64,000 nucleotides of DNA. Origin: Marinicella marina. GTDB taxonomy: Bacteria; Pseudomonadota; Gammaproteobacteria; Xanthomonadales; Marinicellaceae. The number at the start of each line of letters is the position of its first letter. Positions within the stretch are counted from its first letter, which is position 1. The notes under the pieces were generated by a model. It was given only the letters and a program-made list of their open reading frames with translations. It was not told the origin of the DNA and ran no database searches. Location: contig NZ_JASJNC010000009.1 in assembly GCF_030065545.1 (NCBI RefSeq), forward strand, positions 50,799-114,798, read 5' to 3'. The translations under genes and the position numbers were made by a program. Shown here piece after piece: positions 25,055 through 34,576 of this stretch.

Positions 25055-27593
25055 TAAAACCATACTGATCGCATGTAGCGATAAAAAAGACCGTTTGCAG
25101 TTTTTTAATTATTTTGATGAGCTGGATGCCGACAAGATTTTTACTGCATCAGATTTATCTCAAATGGAACAAATGCTCAACAGTGAAGATGACTATGCTG
25201 TTTTGGTATTTGAAATTTCTAAAGATTGGGTGCAAAGCAACCAAAAAATCATGAGGTTAAAGGAGGCGCATCCTGCGCTCAAATTAGTGGGTCTGGTGTC
25301 ACCGCAAATTGGCTTGAAACAACAACAGTTTCAAGAAATAAATGCGCAAGTCAATGACTTACTTTTTTCTCCAGTGATGCAACATGAATTGGTTGCAAAG
25401 AACGTTGCTTTTGAGCATCTTGAGATAACCTCACAAAATACAATAACGCCTCGTGATGAGCTAGAATTATTTCTCAGTCAAATTTTTCAACCTTCAGGTC
25501 TGTCACAAATGTTGATTGATGTAAATTCACATCAAATCAGTCACATCAATGACGCACTAAAGAATGTCTTTGCAGTAAAAGAAGCAGATTTGGAAGGCAA
25601 GGTTTGGTACGAAACTGTCATGGTCAACCCAGGCAGCGATATTTTACACTTAAAATCAGAGCTGACTGAAAAAGGCCTTTTGAATGTGAACTTAAATGTT
25701 GACTTTGGTAAAGGTGCAAAAGCAGTTAAATTGTACATTAACTACACCACAATAGCTGACACGCCGGTTTACTTGGCTGAGCTGCACGACAAAACAGAAC
25801 AATTATACCAGGCGAAGTATTTGCGTTACTTGGAATTAGTGACTGCACTTAATTTTGATGATAAGACGCATCTTGACAAAATGAAATCGTTGTTGCGTTG
25901 GGCCAGGGTTGATTTTTGTTTTATCATCGGCAAGAATCGTGCAGATGAATACAAAAAAATTCAGTGGGATGCATCACTGAATAATTATGCGCAAAAATTC
26001 ATCACTGCCAGCCATGAGTTTCTTTTACGCAAAGTGAATCATGAAGAGACTTATGGTGTTGATGAGGGCGCTTATAAAGCCATTCCTGGAGATGATTTTT
26101 TAAACTTTTACTCTGTTGATTCTTTCATAGTTTGTGACAGTTTTGTTGATGATAAGAACGATGCTGTGTTGATTGCAGGTTGTATACAAAAAAACAAAAA
26201 GTGGAAATCTCTTAAGTTGCTGTTTAAACAGCTTTCAATGCACTATAAGCAATCTATGGCCTTTAAGGTGTTGAAACATTCTCATGAGTCTGAGAGTCAG
26301 TATGATGTTTTGACCAACTTATTAAATCGGCGTTATATCGTCAAAGCCATTGAGCAATCTATAGAAAAAAGTGACGAATTCAAAGCAGTGATGTTTTTAG
26401 ATTTAGATCGCTTCAAAGTAATCAATGACTCATTGGGACATGATGTAGGCGATGATGTGTTGATTAATGTCGCTAAAATTCTGAAAAAACACGTAAACGG
26501 CTATGGGGTTGCATCAAGGTATGCCGGTGATGAATTTTTGATTTTGCTAAACAGTCAGGTTGATAAAGAAAAAACCATTCAAATTGCTAATGATATTCTG
26601 AAGTCAATTGCCAACCCGATAAAACTCAACAATGGCAGTGAAATAAACCTCACAGTCAGTTTGGGCATCTCCTTTTACCCTGATCATGGGCAAGGGGTGA
26701 ATAAGCTGATTAAACATGCAGACATTGCACTTTATGATGCCAAACTCAATGGCAAAAACAGATTCACCATCTATCAAACTGATTTAGATGGCGATCACAC
26801 CAAACAAAACGAAGAGATGGTGAAAAATCTACAGAATGCCATCAATAATGATGAAATCGATGTTTACTATCAGCCTAAAATAAATGCAAACACCGAAGAC
26901 ATTATGGGCTTTGAGGCGCTGGTCAGGTGGGAACATCCAGATTTAGGCATCATCAGTCCAGGTTTATTTATTCCTTTGGCTGAACAATCAGAATTGATCA
27001 ATGACATTGGTATGTTGGTGATTGAAAAATCCTGTGTGATGCTCAAAAAATGGCAAGACGAGTTCAACATCCCACTGAATATGTCTGTCAACCTTTCTCC
27101 GGTTCAACTTAATGATAAATTACTGACCGAAAAGATTGCTGAAGTCATTAATAATACAGGTATTTATCCCAGTAATTTAGATTTTGAAATCACAGAGAGT
27201 GAAAAATTCAAAAGTGTTAAAGATGCCCTTTTGATGTTTAAAAAGATTGTTAACCTAGGCTGTACCTTATCTATTGACGATTTTGGTACGGGTCATTCTA
27301 CACTTGATTATTTAAGGAAAATACCGGCAAAAACTTTAAAAATTGATCAGGTTTTTGTTAAGAACATCGGTCTCAGTCCAGATGATGAAGCCATCCTGGA
27401 TGCCACCATAGATATGGCCAAACGCGTCGGCCATGACATTGTGGCAGAGGGCGTTGAAACTGAAGAACAGCGCCTTTACTTGACTCAAAAAGGCTGTGAC
27501 TATTTTCAAGGTTATCTATTTTGTAGGCCTTTACCGGCCAAAGAAATTCATCGAATTTTACAGCAAAGAGCAGAAATTCTAAAAAATAACTGA
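25041..27593 (+). CDS. REC-like/PAS-like/GGDEF/EAL protein, FimX-like
   Basis: About 850-residue c-di-GMP protein. The N-terminus (1-120) looks like a degenerate receiver: the acidic pair is replaced by SDKK and the phosphoacceptor by Glu in VFEIS. A sensory middle part follows. The GGDEF domain (about 420-580) has RYAGDEF and no upstream RxxD inhibitory site. The EAL domain (about 605-845) keeps EALVRWEHP, NLSPVQL, EITESE, DDFGTGHSTLDYL, KIDQVFVKNI, AEGVETEEQ and QGYLFCRPLP, so it looks catalytically competent. Start could be GTG 25035 or ATG 25041. Domain order and the nearby pilZ recall FimX, although FimX motifs are degenerate. Confidence 0.85.
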   Translation: MTFHNKTILIACSDKKDRLQFFNYFDELDADKIFTASDLSQMEQMLNSEDDYAVLVFEISKDWVQSNQKIMRLKEAHPALKLVGLVSPQIGLKQQQFQEINAQVNDLLFSPVMQHELVAKNVAFEHLEITSQNTITPRDELELFLSQIFQPSGLSQMLIDVNSHQISHINDALKNVFAVKEADLEGKVWYETVMVNPGSDILHLKSELTEKGLLNVNLNVDFGKGAKAVKLYINYTTIADTPVYLAELHDKTEQLYQAKYLRYLELVTALNFDDKTHLDKMKSLLRWARVDFCFIIGKNRADEYKKIQWDASLNNYAQKFITASHEFLLRKVNHEETYGVDEGAYKAIPGDDFLNFYSVDSFIVCDSFVDDKNDAVLIAGCIQKNKKWKSLKLLFKQLSMHYKQSMAFKVLKHSHESESQYDVLTNLLNRRYIVKAIEQSIEKSDEFKAVMFLDLDRFKVINDSLGHDVGDDVLINVAKILKKHVNGYGVASRYAGDEFLILLNSQVDKEKTIQIANDILKSIANPIKLNNGSEINLTVSLGISFYPDHGQGVNKLIKHADIALYDAKLNGKNRFTIYQTDLDGDHTKQNEEMVKNLQNAINNDEIDVYYQPKINANTEDIMGFEALVRWEHPDLGIISPGLFIPLAEQSELINDIGMLVIEKSCVMLKKWQDEFNIPLNMSVNLSPVQLNDKLLTEKIAEVINNTGIYPSNLDFEITESEKFKSVKDALLMFKKIVNLGCTLSIDDFGTGHSTLDYLRKIPAKTLKIDQVFVKNIGLSPDDEAILDATIDMAKRVGHDIVAEGVETEEQRLYLTQKGCDYFQGYLFCRPLPAKEIHRILQQRAEILKNN

Positions 27594-27600
27594 TTCTGAT

Positions 27601-27628
27601 GAACTATTTCACCCATCACGCAGTCCAA
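27601..27628 (+). promoter_or_regulatory. Candidate sigma-E autoregulatory promoter
   Basis: GAACTA (27601-27606) and TCCAA (27624-27628) with a 17-nt spacer match the RpoE/AlgU pattern GAACTT-N16/17-TCnnA. It sits directly before the rpoE coding region, where autoregulation is common in this family. Confidence 0.45.
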
Positions 27629-27665
27629 GCAGGCACATCAAATGAATCCGAGTGATAAAGATAAA

Positions 27666-28271
27666 ATGTCAGAAAAAACGCTGGATGCTGAACTGGTAGC
27701 GCAGGCCAAGGCAGGAAAAATGTCTGCTTTTGAATTGTTAGTTAATAGATACCAACAACGAGTGGCCAATGTTATCGCTAAATTCATCAAAGACCGCCAT
27801 GAAATACAAGATGTGGCGCAAGAAGTATTTATCAAAGTATTCAGGGCGTTACCCAACTTCAGAGGTGACAGTTCTTTCTACACCTGGATATATCGAATTG
27901 CAGTCAACACATCAAAAAATCACTTGGTGGCTAAATCCAGACGCATACAAAACACCCAAGTCGAGTTTGAAGATGCAGAATCTTTTGGTAGTAATGAAGA
28001 TTATCGGAACTTAGACACCCCTGATGCGGTCTATTCGCGTGGAGAGTTAGAACAAACCATGTCGAAAGCCATTTCACAACTGCCTGAAGACCTCAAACAA
28101 GCGATTGTGTTGCGTGAAGTTGATGGTTTGAGTTATGAAGAAATTGCTGTAAAGATGGACTGTCCCATAGGTACAGTAAGATCACGAATTTTTAGAGCGC
28201 GAGACGCCATAGATCAGGCCATGCGCCCATTATTGTCAGAACAAAGTACGAGAAAACAACATGTCAGATAA
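27666..28271 (+). CDS. rpoE: RNA polymerase sigma-E factor
   Basis: ECF sigma factor directing envelope-stress transcription. Region 2 has AFELLVNRYQQRV, DRHEIQDVAQEVFIKVFRALPNFRGDSSFYTWIYRIAVNT; region 4 has LPEDLKQAIVLREVDGLSYEEIA and CPIGTVRSRIFRARD. I take ATG 27666 (MSEKTLDAELV), which aligns with other RpoE starts and gives 201 residues. ATG 27642 is 8 codons upstream but would leave almost no leader if the candidate promoter is right. Its stop overlaps rseA by 11 nt. Confidence 0.95.
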   Translation: MSEKTLDAELVAQAKAGKMSAFELLVNRYQQRVANVIAKFIKDRHEIQDVAQEVFIKVFRALPNFRGDSSFYTWIYRIAVNTSKNHLVAKSRRIQNTQVEFEDAESFGSNEDYRNLDTPDAVYSRGELEQTMSKAISQLPEDLKQAIVLREVDGLSYEEIAVKMDCPIGTVRSRIFRARDAIDQAMRPLLSEQSTRKQHVR

Positions 28272-28854
28272 GTCAAAACAAAATATTTCTGAATTAATGG
28301 ATGGTGAATTGTCCAATGATTGCAGTCGCTTCCTCATCAAGCGCATGCAGTCGGATGAATCATTGCAGTCCAGTTGGAATAACTACCACATGTTGAGATC
28401 TTGTCTACAACAAGAGCATGATGCGCCAGTGATGCATAATTTGGGTGCGCAGGTAATCGGACAACTCAATAAGGAAGCTGATTTTACAGAGTCGGTAGAA
28501 ACTAACCATAAATCAGGCTGGCTTAAATCTTTGGCGGGTGCCGCCATTGCAGCATCTGTTGCGGTTGTTGCGGTTTTTACCTTCAACCAAAATCAAGTAA
28601 CCCCAGGTGTTGAGCCACTACCTATTTATGCCAAAACCTCTGAACAATTGGTCAACCCACCAAACGCTGCCATGGTCAGGGTGGAACAACCTGTTAGGTA
28701 TACACGTTATCCTTCGTTGACGCCACAAATCCAAACATATCTCACAGAAAGTAATAACCAGCCACAAATTCCTGTTTATTATAATGCTGAGTATGCCAAC
28801 AAGATCATCATTCAAACGCGTCAGAAAGCCCAACAAAACATTGCTGAGGAATGA
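28261..28854 (+). CDS. rseA: Anti-sigma-E factor RseA (MucA-like)
   Basis: 197-residue single-pass inner-membrane protein. The cytoplasmic RseA_N domain begins NISELMDGELSND and continues through NYHMLRSCLQQE. A transmembrane helix lies at about 86-104 (LAGAAIAASVAVVAVFTF), and the periplasmic part has a short RseA_C-like end. It holds sigma-E inactive until cleaved by regulated proteolysis. No rseB/mucB follows; rseC comes directly after with a 4-nt overlap. Confidence 0.9.
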   Translation: MSDKSKQNISELMDGELSNDCSRFLIKRMQSDESLQSSWNNYHMLRSCLQQEHDAPVMHNLGAQVIGQLNKEADFTESVETNHKSGWLKSLAGAAIAASVAVVAVFTFNQNQVTPGVEPLPIYAKTSEQLVNPPNAAMVRVEQPVRYTRYPSLTPQIQTYLTESNNQPQIPVYYNAEYANKIIIQTRQKAQQNIAEE

Positions 28855-29315
28855 AGCGATTAGGCAGTGTGGTGGCTAAGAACAGCCACACCATTGTGGT
28901 GAAACTGATGCAGGCCGAACGTTGTGTGGGTTGTCCTGTGAATTGTAATAAACCGCTGGTTGATTTATTTGGGATGCGCAAAAACCTATTTGTCTTATCA
29001 AAAAAAAACCAACGTTATGATCTACATGACCCGCAAAACCTAATCAATGATGAACTCAAACTAGAACAATTGGTTAGCATCAACATCAATCAAAATGATT
29101 TGATGTTTTCGAGTTTGTGGTTGTATCTGTTGCCATTACTTTTCTGTTTGCTGGGTATCTCCGCTGGTCATTACTTGGCTTCGCTGTGGCACCTTTCAAG
29201 CGATTTCACTGCTTTGTTAGGTCTGTTTATTGGCTTGGCGATGTCGTTCATGTTGTTGCGTGAAAAATTTAATGCCAAACACTTGAAATTTAGGCCAAAA
29301 GTCACGATTTTATAA
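28851..29315 (+). CDS. rseC: RseC/MucC family protein
   Basis: 154-residue inner-membrane protein. The N-terminal domain carries a cysteine cluster CVGCPVNC plus a nearby lone lysine-rich stretch; two hydrophobic helices follow (about 85-105 and 110-130). RseC/MucC proteins modulate SoxR reduction and sigma-E signalling in relatives. Its position within rpoE-rseA-rseC supports the call. The N-terminal cysteine cluster could hold an iron-sulphur centre. Confidence 0.88.
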   Translation: MKRLGSVVAKNSHTIVVKLMQAERCVGCPVNCNKPLVDLFGMRKNLFVLSKKNQRYDLHDPQNLINDELKLEQLVSININQNDLMFSSLWLYLLPLLFCLLGISAGHYLASLWHLSSDFTALLGLFIGLAMSFMLLREKFNAKHLKFRPKVTIL

Positions 29316-29321
29316 TTCATT

Positions 29322-29349
29322 GGCACTTCGCCCTAAATCTATAGTCTAT
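29322..29349 (+). promoter_or_regulatory. Candidate sigma-E promoter of the Do-type protease gene
   Basis: GGCACTT (29322-29328), a 16-nt spacer and TCTAT (29345-29349) resemble the sigma-E consensus GGAACTT-N16-TCTGA with two mismatches, about 50 nt before the protease start. Such proteases are standard sigma-E targets. Confidence 0.35.
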
Positions 29350-29398
29350 GGCTAAGTAGTACAATTTTTGACTATCCACAAATAGCATGGAGTTTACA

Positions 29399-30760
29399 AT
29401 GAGAAAACTATTTATTATCGCCATTCTGGCAACGTTCAGTGGCATTGGCTTGGCGAAACAAATGAGCTTGCCAGATTTCACCCAATTGGCAGAAACTACC
29501 GGTCCAGCAGTGGTCAACATTGTCGCGCGTGATAACGCCGAAGAAAATGAAACCAATGCACAACAACCAAACGAGGAATTATTCAGGTTTTTTGGTATCC
29601 CTAATCAGCCACAAAACCGTGATCGAGTCTCCGGTGGTTCAGGCTTTATCATTTCTGCTGATGGTCTGATTTTAACCAACAGACACGTGATTGATGGTGC
29701 TGACAAAATTACTGTGACTTTGCTTGATCGCCGTGAGTACGAAGCCGAGTTAATTGGTGAAGATGAGGCCAGCGACATCGCGGTATTAAAAATTGATGGG
29801 GAAAACCTGCCTAAATTGGCCATTGGCTCTGCCGAAGACCTAAAAATCGGTGAATGGGTGATGGCGATTGGTTCCCCATTAAGCTTTGAAAACACTGTAA
29901 CCAAAGGCATAGTCAGCGCCAAAGGCCGTGCCATTGGTAACCAGCAATATGTGCCATTTATTCAGTCTGATGTGCCCATCAACAGAGGAAACTCTGGTGG
30001 CCCATTAATCAACTTAGACGGGGAAGTGGTGGGTATCAATACGTTGATTTTTTCCAGCACGGGTGGATACATGGGTATCTCTTTCTCAGTACCGATTGAT
30101 GTGGCCATGAACGTGGCTGAACAACTACAAAAAAATGGCACAGTTAAACGTGGACTTTTAGGTGTAGGTATCGGTAATGTCAATCAAGCCATGGCTGATT
30201 ATTTAGGCATGGAAAAACCAATGGGCGCCTTAGTTAATCAAGTTTCACCTGGATCTTCCGCAGAAAAAGCCGGCATAGAAATTGGTGATGTGATCATCAG
30301 TTTTGATGGCTCTTCAATTAAAACCAGCCAATCCTTACCGCCGGTTGTTGGTCGTGTGATGCCTGATACTGATGTTGCCTTGCAGGTTTTTCGGGATGGC
30401 AAAGTAAAAACATTGACAGCCAAACTGGATGCATTAAGCGATGATTTACAGGCTAACTCAAACAGCAACAATGATGATGAAGTGGCCGCTGGTATAGGTT
30501 TTTCAGTCAGCAAACTTTCTGAACAAGATAAAGAAAGGACTGGGGAAAACTCAGGTGTTATCGTGACAGATATCACCGATAAAGATGTAGAGCGAGCCAA
30601 TTTAAGGGTTGGGGATGTGATTAAGAGAATTGGTAAAAAAGCAGATGTCAGTGATTTATCTGATTTCAGTGATGCCATAGATGAACTTGATGAGGATGAA
30701 CCTTTGGTGCTGTTAGTGAGCCGAGGAGGTGGTAATACCTTTATAGTGATTGAACGCTAA
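29399..30760 (+). CDS. mucD: Periplasmic serine endoprotease, Do/MucD family
   Basis: 453 residues from ATG 29399, which has GGAG in front. A signal peptide covers about residues 1-18. The trypsin-like domain has His96 (TNRHVIDGA), Asp126 (ASDIAVL) and Ser199 (NRGNSGGPL). Two PDZ domains follow (from about residue 255 and about 365), the second with GVIVTDI and DVIKRIGKK. It degrades misfolded envelope proteins and can dampen sigma-E. Location at the end of the rpoE operon is the Pseudomonas mucD arrangement. A terminator follows. Confidence 0.95.
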   Translation: MRKLFIIAILATFSGIGLAKQMSLPDFTQLAETTGPAVVNIVARDNAEENETNAQQPNEELFRFFGIPNQPQNRDRVSGGSGFIISADGLILTNRHVIDGADKITVTLLDRREYEAELIGEDEASDIAVLKIDGENLPKLAIGSAEDLKIGEWVMAIGSPLSFENTVTKGIVSAKGRAIGNQQYVPFIQSDVPINRGNSGGPLINLDGEVVGINTLIFSSTGGYMGISFSVPIDVAMNVAEQLQKNGTVKRGLLGVGIGNVNQAMADYLGMEKPMGALVNQVSPGSSAEKAGIEIGDVIISFDGSSIKTSQSLPPVVGRVMPDTDVALQVFRDGKVKTLTAKLDALSDDLQANSNSNNDDEVAAGIGFSVSKLSEQDKERTGENSGVIVTDITDKDVERANLRVGDVIKRIGKKADVSDLSDFSDAIDELDEDEPLVLLVSRGGGNTFIVIER

Positions 30761-30784
30761 CCCCTAACAGTATAAAATATCGGC

Positions 30785-30815
30785 AAATCCCATGAACTTC
30801 ATGGGATTTGTTGTT
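30785..30815 (+). terminator. Terminator after the Do-type protease gene
   Basis: AAATCCCATGAA/TTCATGGGATTT-type perfect inverted repeat at 30785-30809, followed by a T-rich stretch (TTGTTGTTTT). It separates the sigma-E cluster from lepA. Confidence 0.75.
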
Positions 30816-30861
30816 TTGGCCGCCCATAAACTGATTGCTACAGAGACCCGAATTTATTTTA

Positions 30862-32646
30862 ATGAAAAACATCCGTAATTTTTCCATCATTGCCCATATC
30901 GATCATGGCAAGTCCACATTGGCTGACAGATTCATTCAAATTTGTGGCGGTTTGACTGAACGTGAAATGGATAAACAAGTGTTAGACAGCATGGACATTG
31001 AAAGGGAAAGAGGCATTACCATCAAGTCACAAGCGGTTTGTTTGGAGTATAAATCTAAGGATGGTGAAGTGTATCAGTATAATTTGATTGACACCCCAGG
31101 CCATGTGGACTTTTCATACGAAGTTTCTAGATCCCTAGCAGCCTGTGAAGGTGCACTTTTGGTGGTAGATGCGGCACAGGGTGTAGAGGCACAATCGGTG
31201 GCCAACTGTTACACAGCCATTGAGATGGGTTTGGAAGTGATTCCTGTCATTAATAAAATTGACCTGCCTTCAGCAGACATCGAGCGGGTCAAACAAGAAA
31301 TTGAAGAAATCATTGGCATTGATGCCAGTGATGCCTTGTTGGTTTCAGCCAAAACTGGCCAAGGCATTGACACCGTACTAGAGGCCATAGCTGATTTAAT
31401 ACCGGCACCTGAAGGGGATCCAGAAGCACCCCTGCAAGCGTCTATTATTGATTCTTGGTTCGATAACTATTTGGGAGTGGTGTCTTTGATTCGCGTTTTT
31501 AATGGACAATTGAAAGTCAAAGACAAAGTCCAAATCATGTCTTTAAAAACCGATCAATTGTGCGAGGGCTTAGGCAAATTCACCCCGAAAAGAACCCCAG
31601 GTACTGAACTTAAATGCGGTGAAGTGGGCTATTTAACTGCTTCAATCAAAGACGTACATGGTGCACCAGTGGGTGACACCATCACTTTAACGCAAAACCC
31701 TGCAGAGGAGCCTTTGGCAGGATTTATGGAATCCCAACCTCGGGTGTTTGCTGGTTTGTTTCCAACCTCGGCCGATGATTACCAAGATTTACGAGAGGCT
31801 CTAGAAAAATTACGCTTAAACGATGCCTCATTGACCTTTGAGCCAGAGTCATCCACAGCATTGGGTTTTGGCTTCAGGTGTGGCTTTTTGGGTATGCTAC
31901 ATATGGAAGTCATACAGGAACGCATAGAAAGAGAATTTGATATTGACTTGGTTACTACTGCGCCAACTGTTGTCTATGAAATGATTGACAGAAAAGGCCA
32001 ACAAGTGATGTTGGACAACCCTGCAGATTTGCCTGAAATTTTTGATGAAATCAGAGAGCCAATCATCACCGCTAATATTCTCCTGCCGCAAGATTATGTT
32101 GGTCCTGTTATCAGTTTATGCATCGAGAAACGTGGCACTCAAAAGAACATGCAATACTTGGGTAATCAAGTCCAATTAACCTTTGACTTACCTTTAAGTG
32201 AAGTGGTGTTGGACTTTTTTGATCGACTCAAATCAGTCAGTCGTGGCTATGCTTCGTTTGAATATGAATTCAGTCATTATGAAGCAGGTCCCTTTATCAG
32301 ACTGGATGTATTGATCAATGGAGAGCGGGTGGATGCACTATCAGTTTTAACACACCGTGAAAATGCCCAACGCAGGGGCAGGGATTTAACTGAAAGACTC
32401 AAAGAGTTGATACCCAGACAGATGTTTGATGTGGCCATTCAGGCTGCCATTGGTTCACAGATTATTGCCAGAACCACGGTCAAAGCACTGCGTAAAAATG
32501 TCACCGCAAAATGTTATGGTGGTGATGCCAGTCGTAAGAAAAAATTGCTGGAAAAGCAAAAAGCAGGGAAAAAACGCATGAAACAAATAGGCCGAGTAGA
32601 AGTGCCACAAGAAGCGTTTTTAGCCGTGCTGAAAGTAGATAATTAG
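30862..32646 (+). CDS. lepA: Elongation factor 4
   Basis: 594-residue translational GTPase that acts on stalled or mistranslocated ribosomes. G1 is [13 protein letters not shown], the G2 region follows as GITIKSQ, G3 is DTPGHVDF and G4 is NKIDLPSAD. The LepA-specific C-terminus has [27 protein letters not shown] 30862 gives the family N-terminus [15 protein letters not shown]; 9 further upstream codons are not conserved. It leads the lepA-lepB-DUF4845-rnc-era-recO run. Confidence 0.97.
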   Translation: MKNIRNFSIIAHIDHGKSTLADRFIQICGGLTEREMDKQVLDSMDIERERGITIKSQAVCLEYKSKDGEVYQYNLIDTPGHVDFSYEVSRSLAACEGALLVVDAAQGVEAQSVANCYTAIEMGLEVIPVINKIDLPSADIERVKQEIEEIIGIDASDALLVSAKTGQGIDTVLEAIADLIPAPEGDPEAPLQASIIDSWFDNYLGVVSLIRVFNGQLKVKDKVQIMSLKTDQLCEGLGKFTPKRTPGTELKCGEVGYLTASIKDVHGAPVGDTITLTQNPAEEPLAGFMESQPRVFAGLFPTSADDYQDLREALEKLRLNDASLTFEPESSTALGFGFRCGFLGMLHMEVIQERIEREFDIDLVTTAPTVVYEMIDRKGQQVMLDNPADLPEIFDEIREPIITANILLPQDYVGPVISLCIEKRGTQKNMQYLGNQVQLTFDLPLSEVVLDFFDRLKSVSRGYASFEYEFSHYEAGPFIRLDVLINGERVDALSVLTHRENAQRRGRDLTERLKELIPRQMFDVAIQAAIGSQIIARTTVKALRKNVTAKCYGGDASRKKKLLEKQKAGKKRMKQIGRVEVPQEAFLAVLKVDN

Positions 32647-32659
32647 AGGATAACAGACA

Positions 32660-33475
32660 GTGAACGAAATACATTTTGATTTTGAGGCTTTTTTGACATT
32701 GGCCAGCGCCATTACATTGGTTTGTTGGTTGATTGGAAAGTTCAAATACAAAGGACAAGAACCCAAGGAAAAATCATTCATGACTTCACTGATTTCATTT
32801 GGTTATTCTTTTTTTCCGGTATTTATTTTTGTGCTGCTGGTCAGGACCTTTGTTTTCGAACCATTCAGAATTCCATCAGAATCTATGATGCCAACTTTGT
32901 TGACGGGTGATTTCATTTACGTCAATAAATACTCTTATGGACTGAAATTGCCGGTGCTGCATGATACCTTCATTGAAGTGGGTAAACCAGAGCGAGGGGA
33001 TGTGGTGGTGTTTAGATTTCCTCCCAACCAAAAACAAGACTACATCAAGAGGGTCGTTGGATTGCCAGGCGAGGAAGTTTACTATGACACTTCTAGAAAG
33101 AAAGTTTACATCAACGGTGAAGCGATTGATCAAGAAGTAGTGGGCCAATACGAGGGATTTTTGGATGGTATGGCAGATGAGCGCATTGCTCGCTCTAATA
33201 TCATAGAAAAAACAGAGTTTCTAAATGGCGAAGGACATCAAATGTTGACGGTCAATGGCCGTATGACCGGACAACCATTCAGGTTTTCAAGAGTCAAGGT
33301 ACCTGAAGGGCATTATTTTGTGATGGGGGATAACCGTGATAACTCCTCTGACAGCCGTGTTTGGGGATTTGTTCCTGAGCGAAACATGGTTGGTAAAGCA
33401 CAATTCATTTGGATGCATTGGCGCATCCCTCATTTCTTCGAGGGTTTAAAAAGAATTGGCACCAAGATTGATTGA
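32660..33475 (+). CDS. lepB: Signal peptidase I
   Basis: 271-residue inner-membrane peptidase with two N-terminal membrane helices (about 9-25 and 47-64) and a periplasmic catalytic domain. The Ser/Lys dyad is Ser75 (PSESMMPTL) and Lys130 (YIKRVVGLPG). The conserved box GDNRDNSSDSRVWGFVP is present near residue 225. It removes signal peptides from exported proteins. The start is GTG at 32660 with AGAGGA nine nt upstream. Confidence 0.96.
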   Translation: MNEIHFDFEAFLTLASAITLVCWLIGKFKYKGQEPKEKSFMTSLISFGYSFFPVFIFVLLVRTFVFEPFRIPSESMMPTLLTGDFIYVNKYSYGLKLPVLHDTFIEVGKPERGDVVVFRFPPNQKQDYIKRVVGLPGEEVYYDTSRKKVYINGEAIDQEVVGQYEGFLDGMADERIARSNIIEKTEFLNGEGHQMLTVNGRMTGQPFRFSRVKVPEGHYFVMGDNRDNSSDSRVWGFVPERNMVGKAQFIWMHWRIPHFFEGLKRIGTKID

Positions 33476-33548
33476 CATTGTTTTGTCAGCAAATCATAAT
33501 AATTGTATAACTTTACATCGAAAAGATTTAAAAAATTGAGGTAAAACC

Positions 33549-33905
33549 ATGAAATCATTAAAAAAAGCACAGGGTATAACGCTGATAGGGTTTGTATTTG
33601 TATTGGGCGTATTGGGCTTTTTATTCTATGCAGGTATGCAAATAGCGCCTGTTTATATGGATCATATGTCAGTTGTGAAAGCCATGAAGACTGTAGCTGA
33701 TGAAGGTGGTAATAAATCACCTGGTGAAATCAAAAGCAGAATATCAAAATTACTCTACATCAGTTACATTGATCAAGTTAAACCTGCAGACTTCAAAGTC
33801 GTGCGTGGTAACGGGCGTGAATTACAAGTCAAGTACGTGGTCGAGAAACCATTCATGGCCAATTTGTCTTTTAAAATGACTTTCGAAGAAAGCGTGTCGT
33901 TATAA
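33549..33905 (+). CDS. DUF4845 domain protein
   Basis: 118-residue small membrane protein. A short basic N-terminus (KSLKKAQGITLIGF, resembling a type IV prepilin start) leads into one hydrophobic helix (about 10-30), then a periplasmic domain. DUF4845 genes sit between lepB and rnc in many Gammaproteobacteria, as here. Role unknown. The gap from lepB is 73 nt and a GAGG ribosome site precedes the ATG. Confidence 0.88.
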   Translation: MKSLKKAQGITLIGFVFVLGVLGFLFYAGMQIAPVYMDHMSVVKAMKTVADEGGNKSPGEIKSRISKLLYISYIDQVKPADFKVVRGNGRELQVKYVVEKPFMANLSFKMTFEESVSL

Positions 33906-33916
33906 ATATTAGCTAA

Positions 33917-34576
33917 TTGAAAATACTCGGACAAAGCATCAACTGGCAAGATGCCAGTTTGGTGCAGCAAGCATTGACCCACAGAAGTGTGGGCAAAACC
34001 AACAATGAAAGACTGGAATTTTTGGGTGATTCGGTTCTTTCTCTGGTTGTTTCTAATTACCTCTACCGCAAATTTCAAAATTTAACCGAAGGTGAACTGT
34101 CGCGGCTGCGATCACAAATTGTCAAAGGCAAAACGTTGGCAGAAGTGGCCAGATTTTATGAACTGGGCCCTATGATTAAGTTGGGCGCCGGTGAGATTAA
34201 ATCGGGTGGGGTGAATAAATCATCGGTACTGGCCGATGCAGTTGAAGCTGTTTTTGGTGCTGTTTTACTGGATCAGGGTTATGCCATTGCCGATCAATTC
34301 ATTGCTGAAGTCATGCAACCTTGGTTAGAAAAAATTGATCCCAGTATCATCAAAAAAGACGCCAAGTCAGAACTACAAGAAATACTTCAACAACAAGGTT
34401 ACAACACCCCAAACTACAAACTGTTAGAATCTTTCGAAGTGAAGAATGAAACGCGGTTTAAAGTGGTTTGTCAGGTTGAAGAACTGGAATTACAAATTGA
34501 GTCAACTGGTGGCTCCATAAAAAAAGCAGAACAATCAGCGGCCAACAAAATGATAACAGCCTTACGATCAGTATGA
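33917..34576 (+). CDS. rnc: Ribonuclease III
   Basis: 219-residue double-strand-specific endoribonuclease for rRNA and mRNA processing. The signature NERLEFLGDSVLSLVVSNYL is at about 31-50; the second acidic cluster is in SSVLADAVEAVFGAV. A dsRNA-binding domain (about 150-219) has KSELQEILQQQGYNTPNY. The start must be TTG at 33917, as no other start precedes the first conserved residues. It overlaps era (ATGA). Confidence 0.96.
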   Translation: MKILGQSINWQDASLVQQALTHRSVGKTNNERLEFLGDSVLSLVVSNYLYRKFQNLTEGELSRLRSQIVKGKTLAEVARFYELGPMIKLGAGEIKSGGVNKSSVLADAVEAVFGAVLLDQGYAIADQFIAEVMQPWLEKIDPSIIKKDAKSELQEILQQQGYNTPNYKLLESFEVKNETRFKVVCQVEELELQIESTGGSIKKAEQSAANKMITALRSV

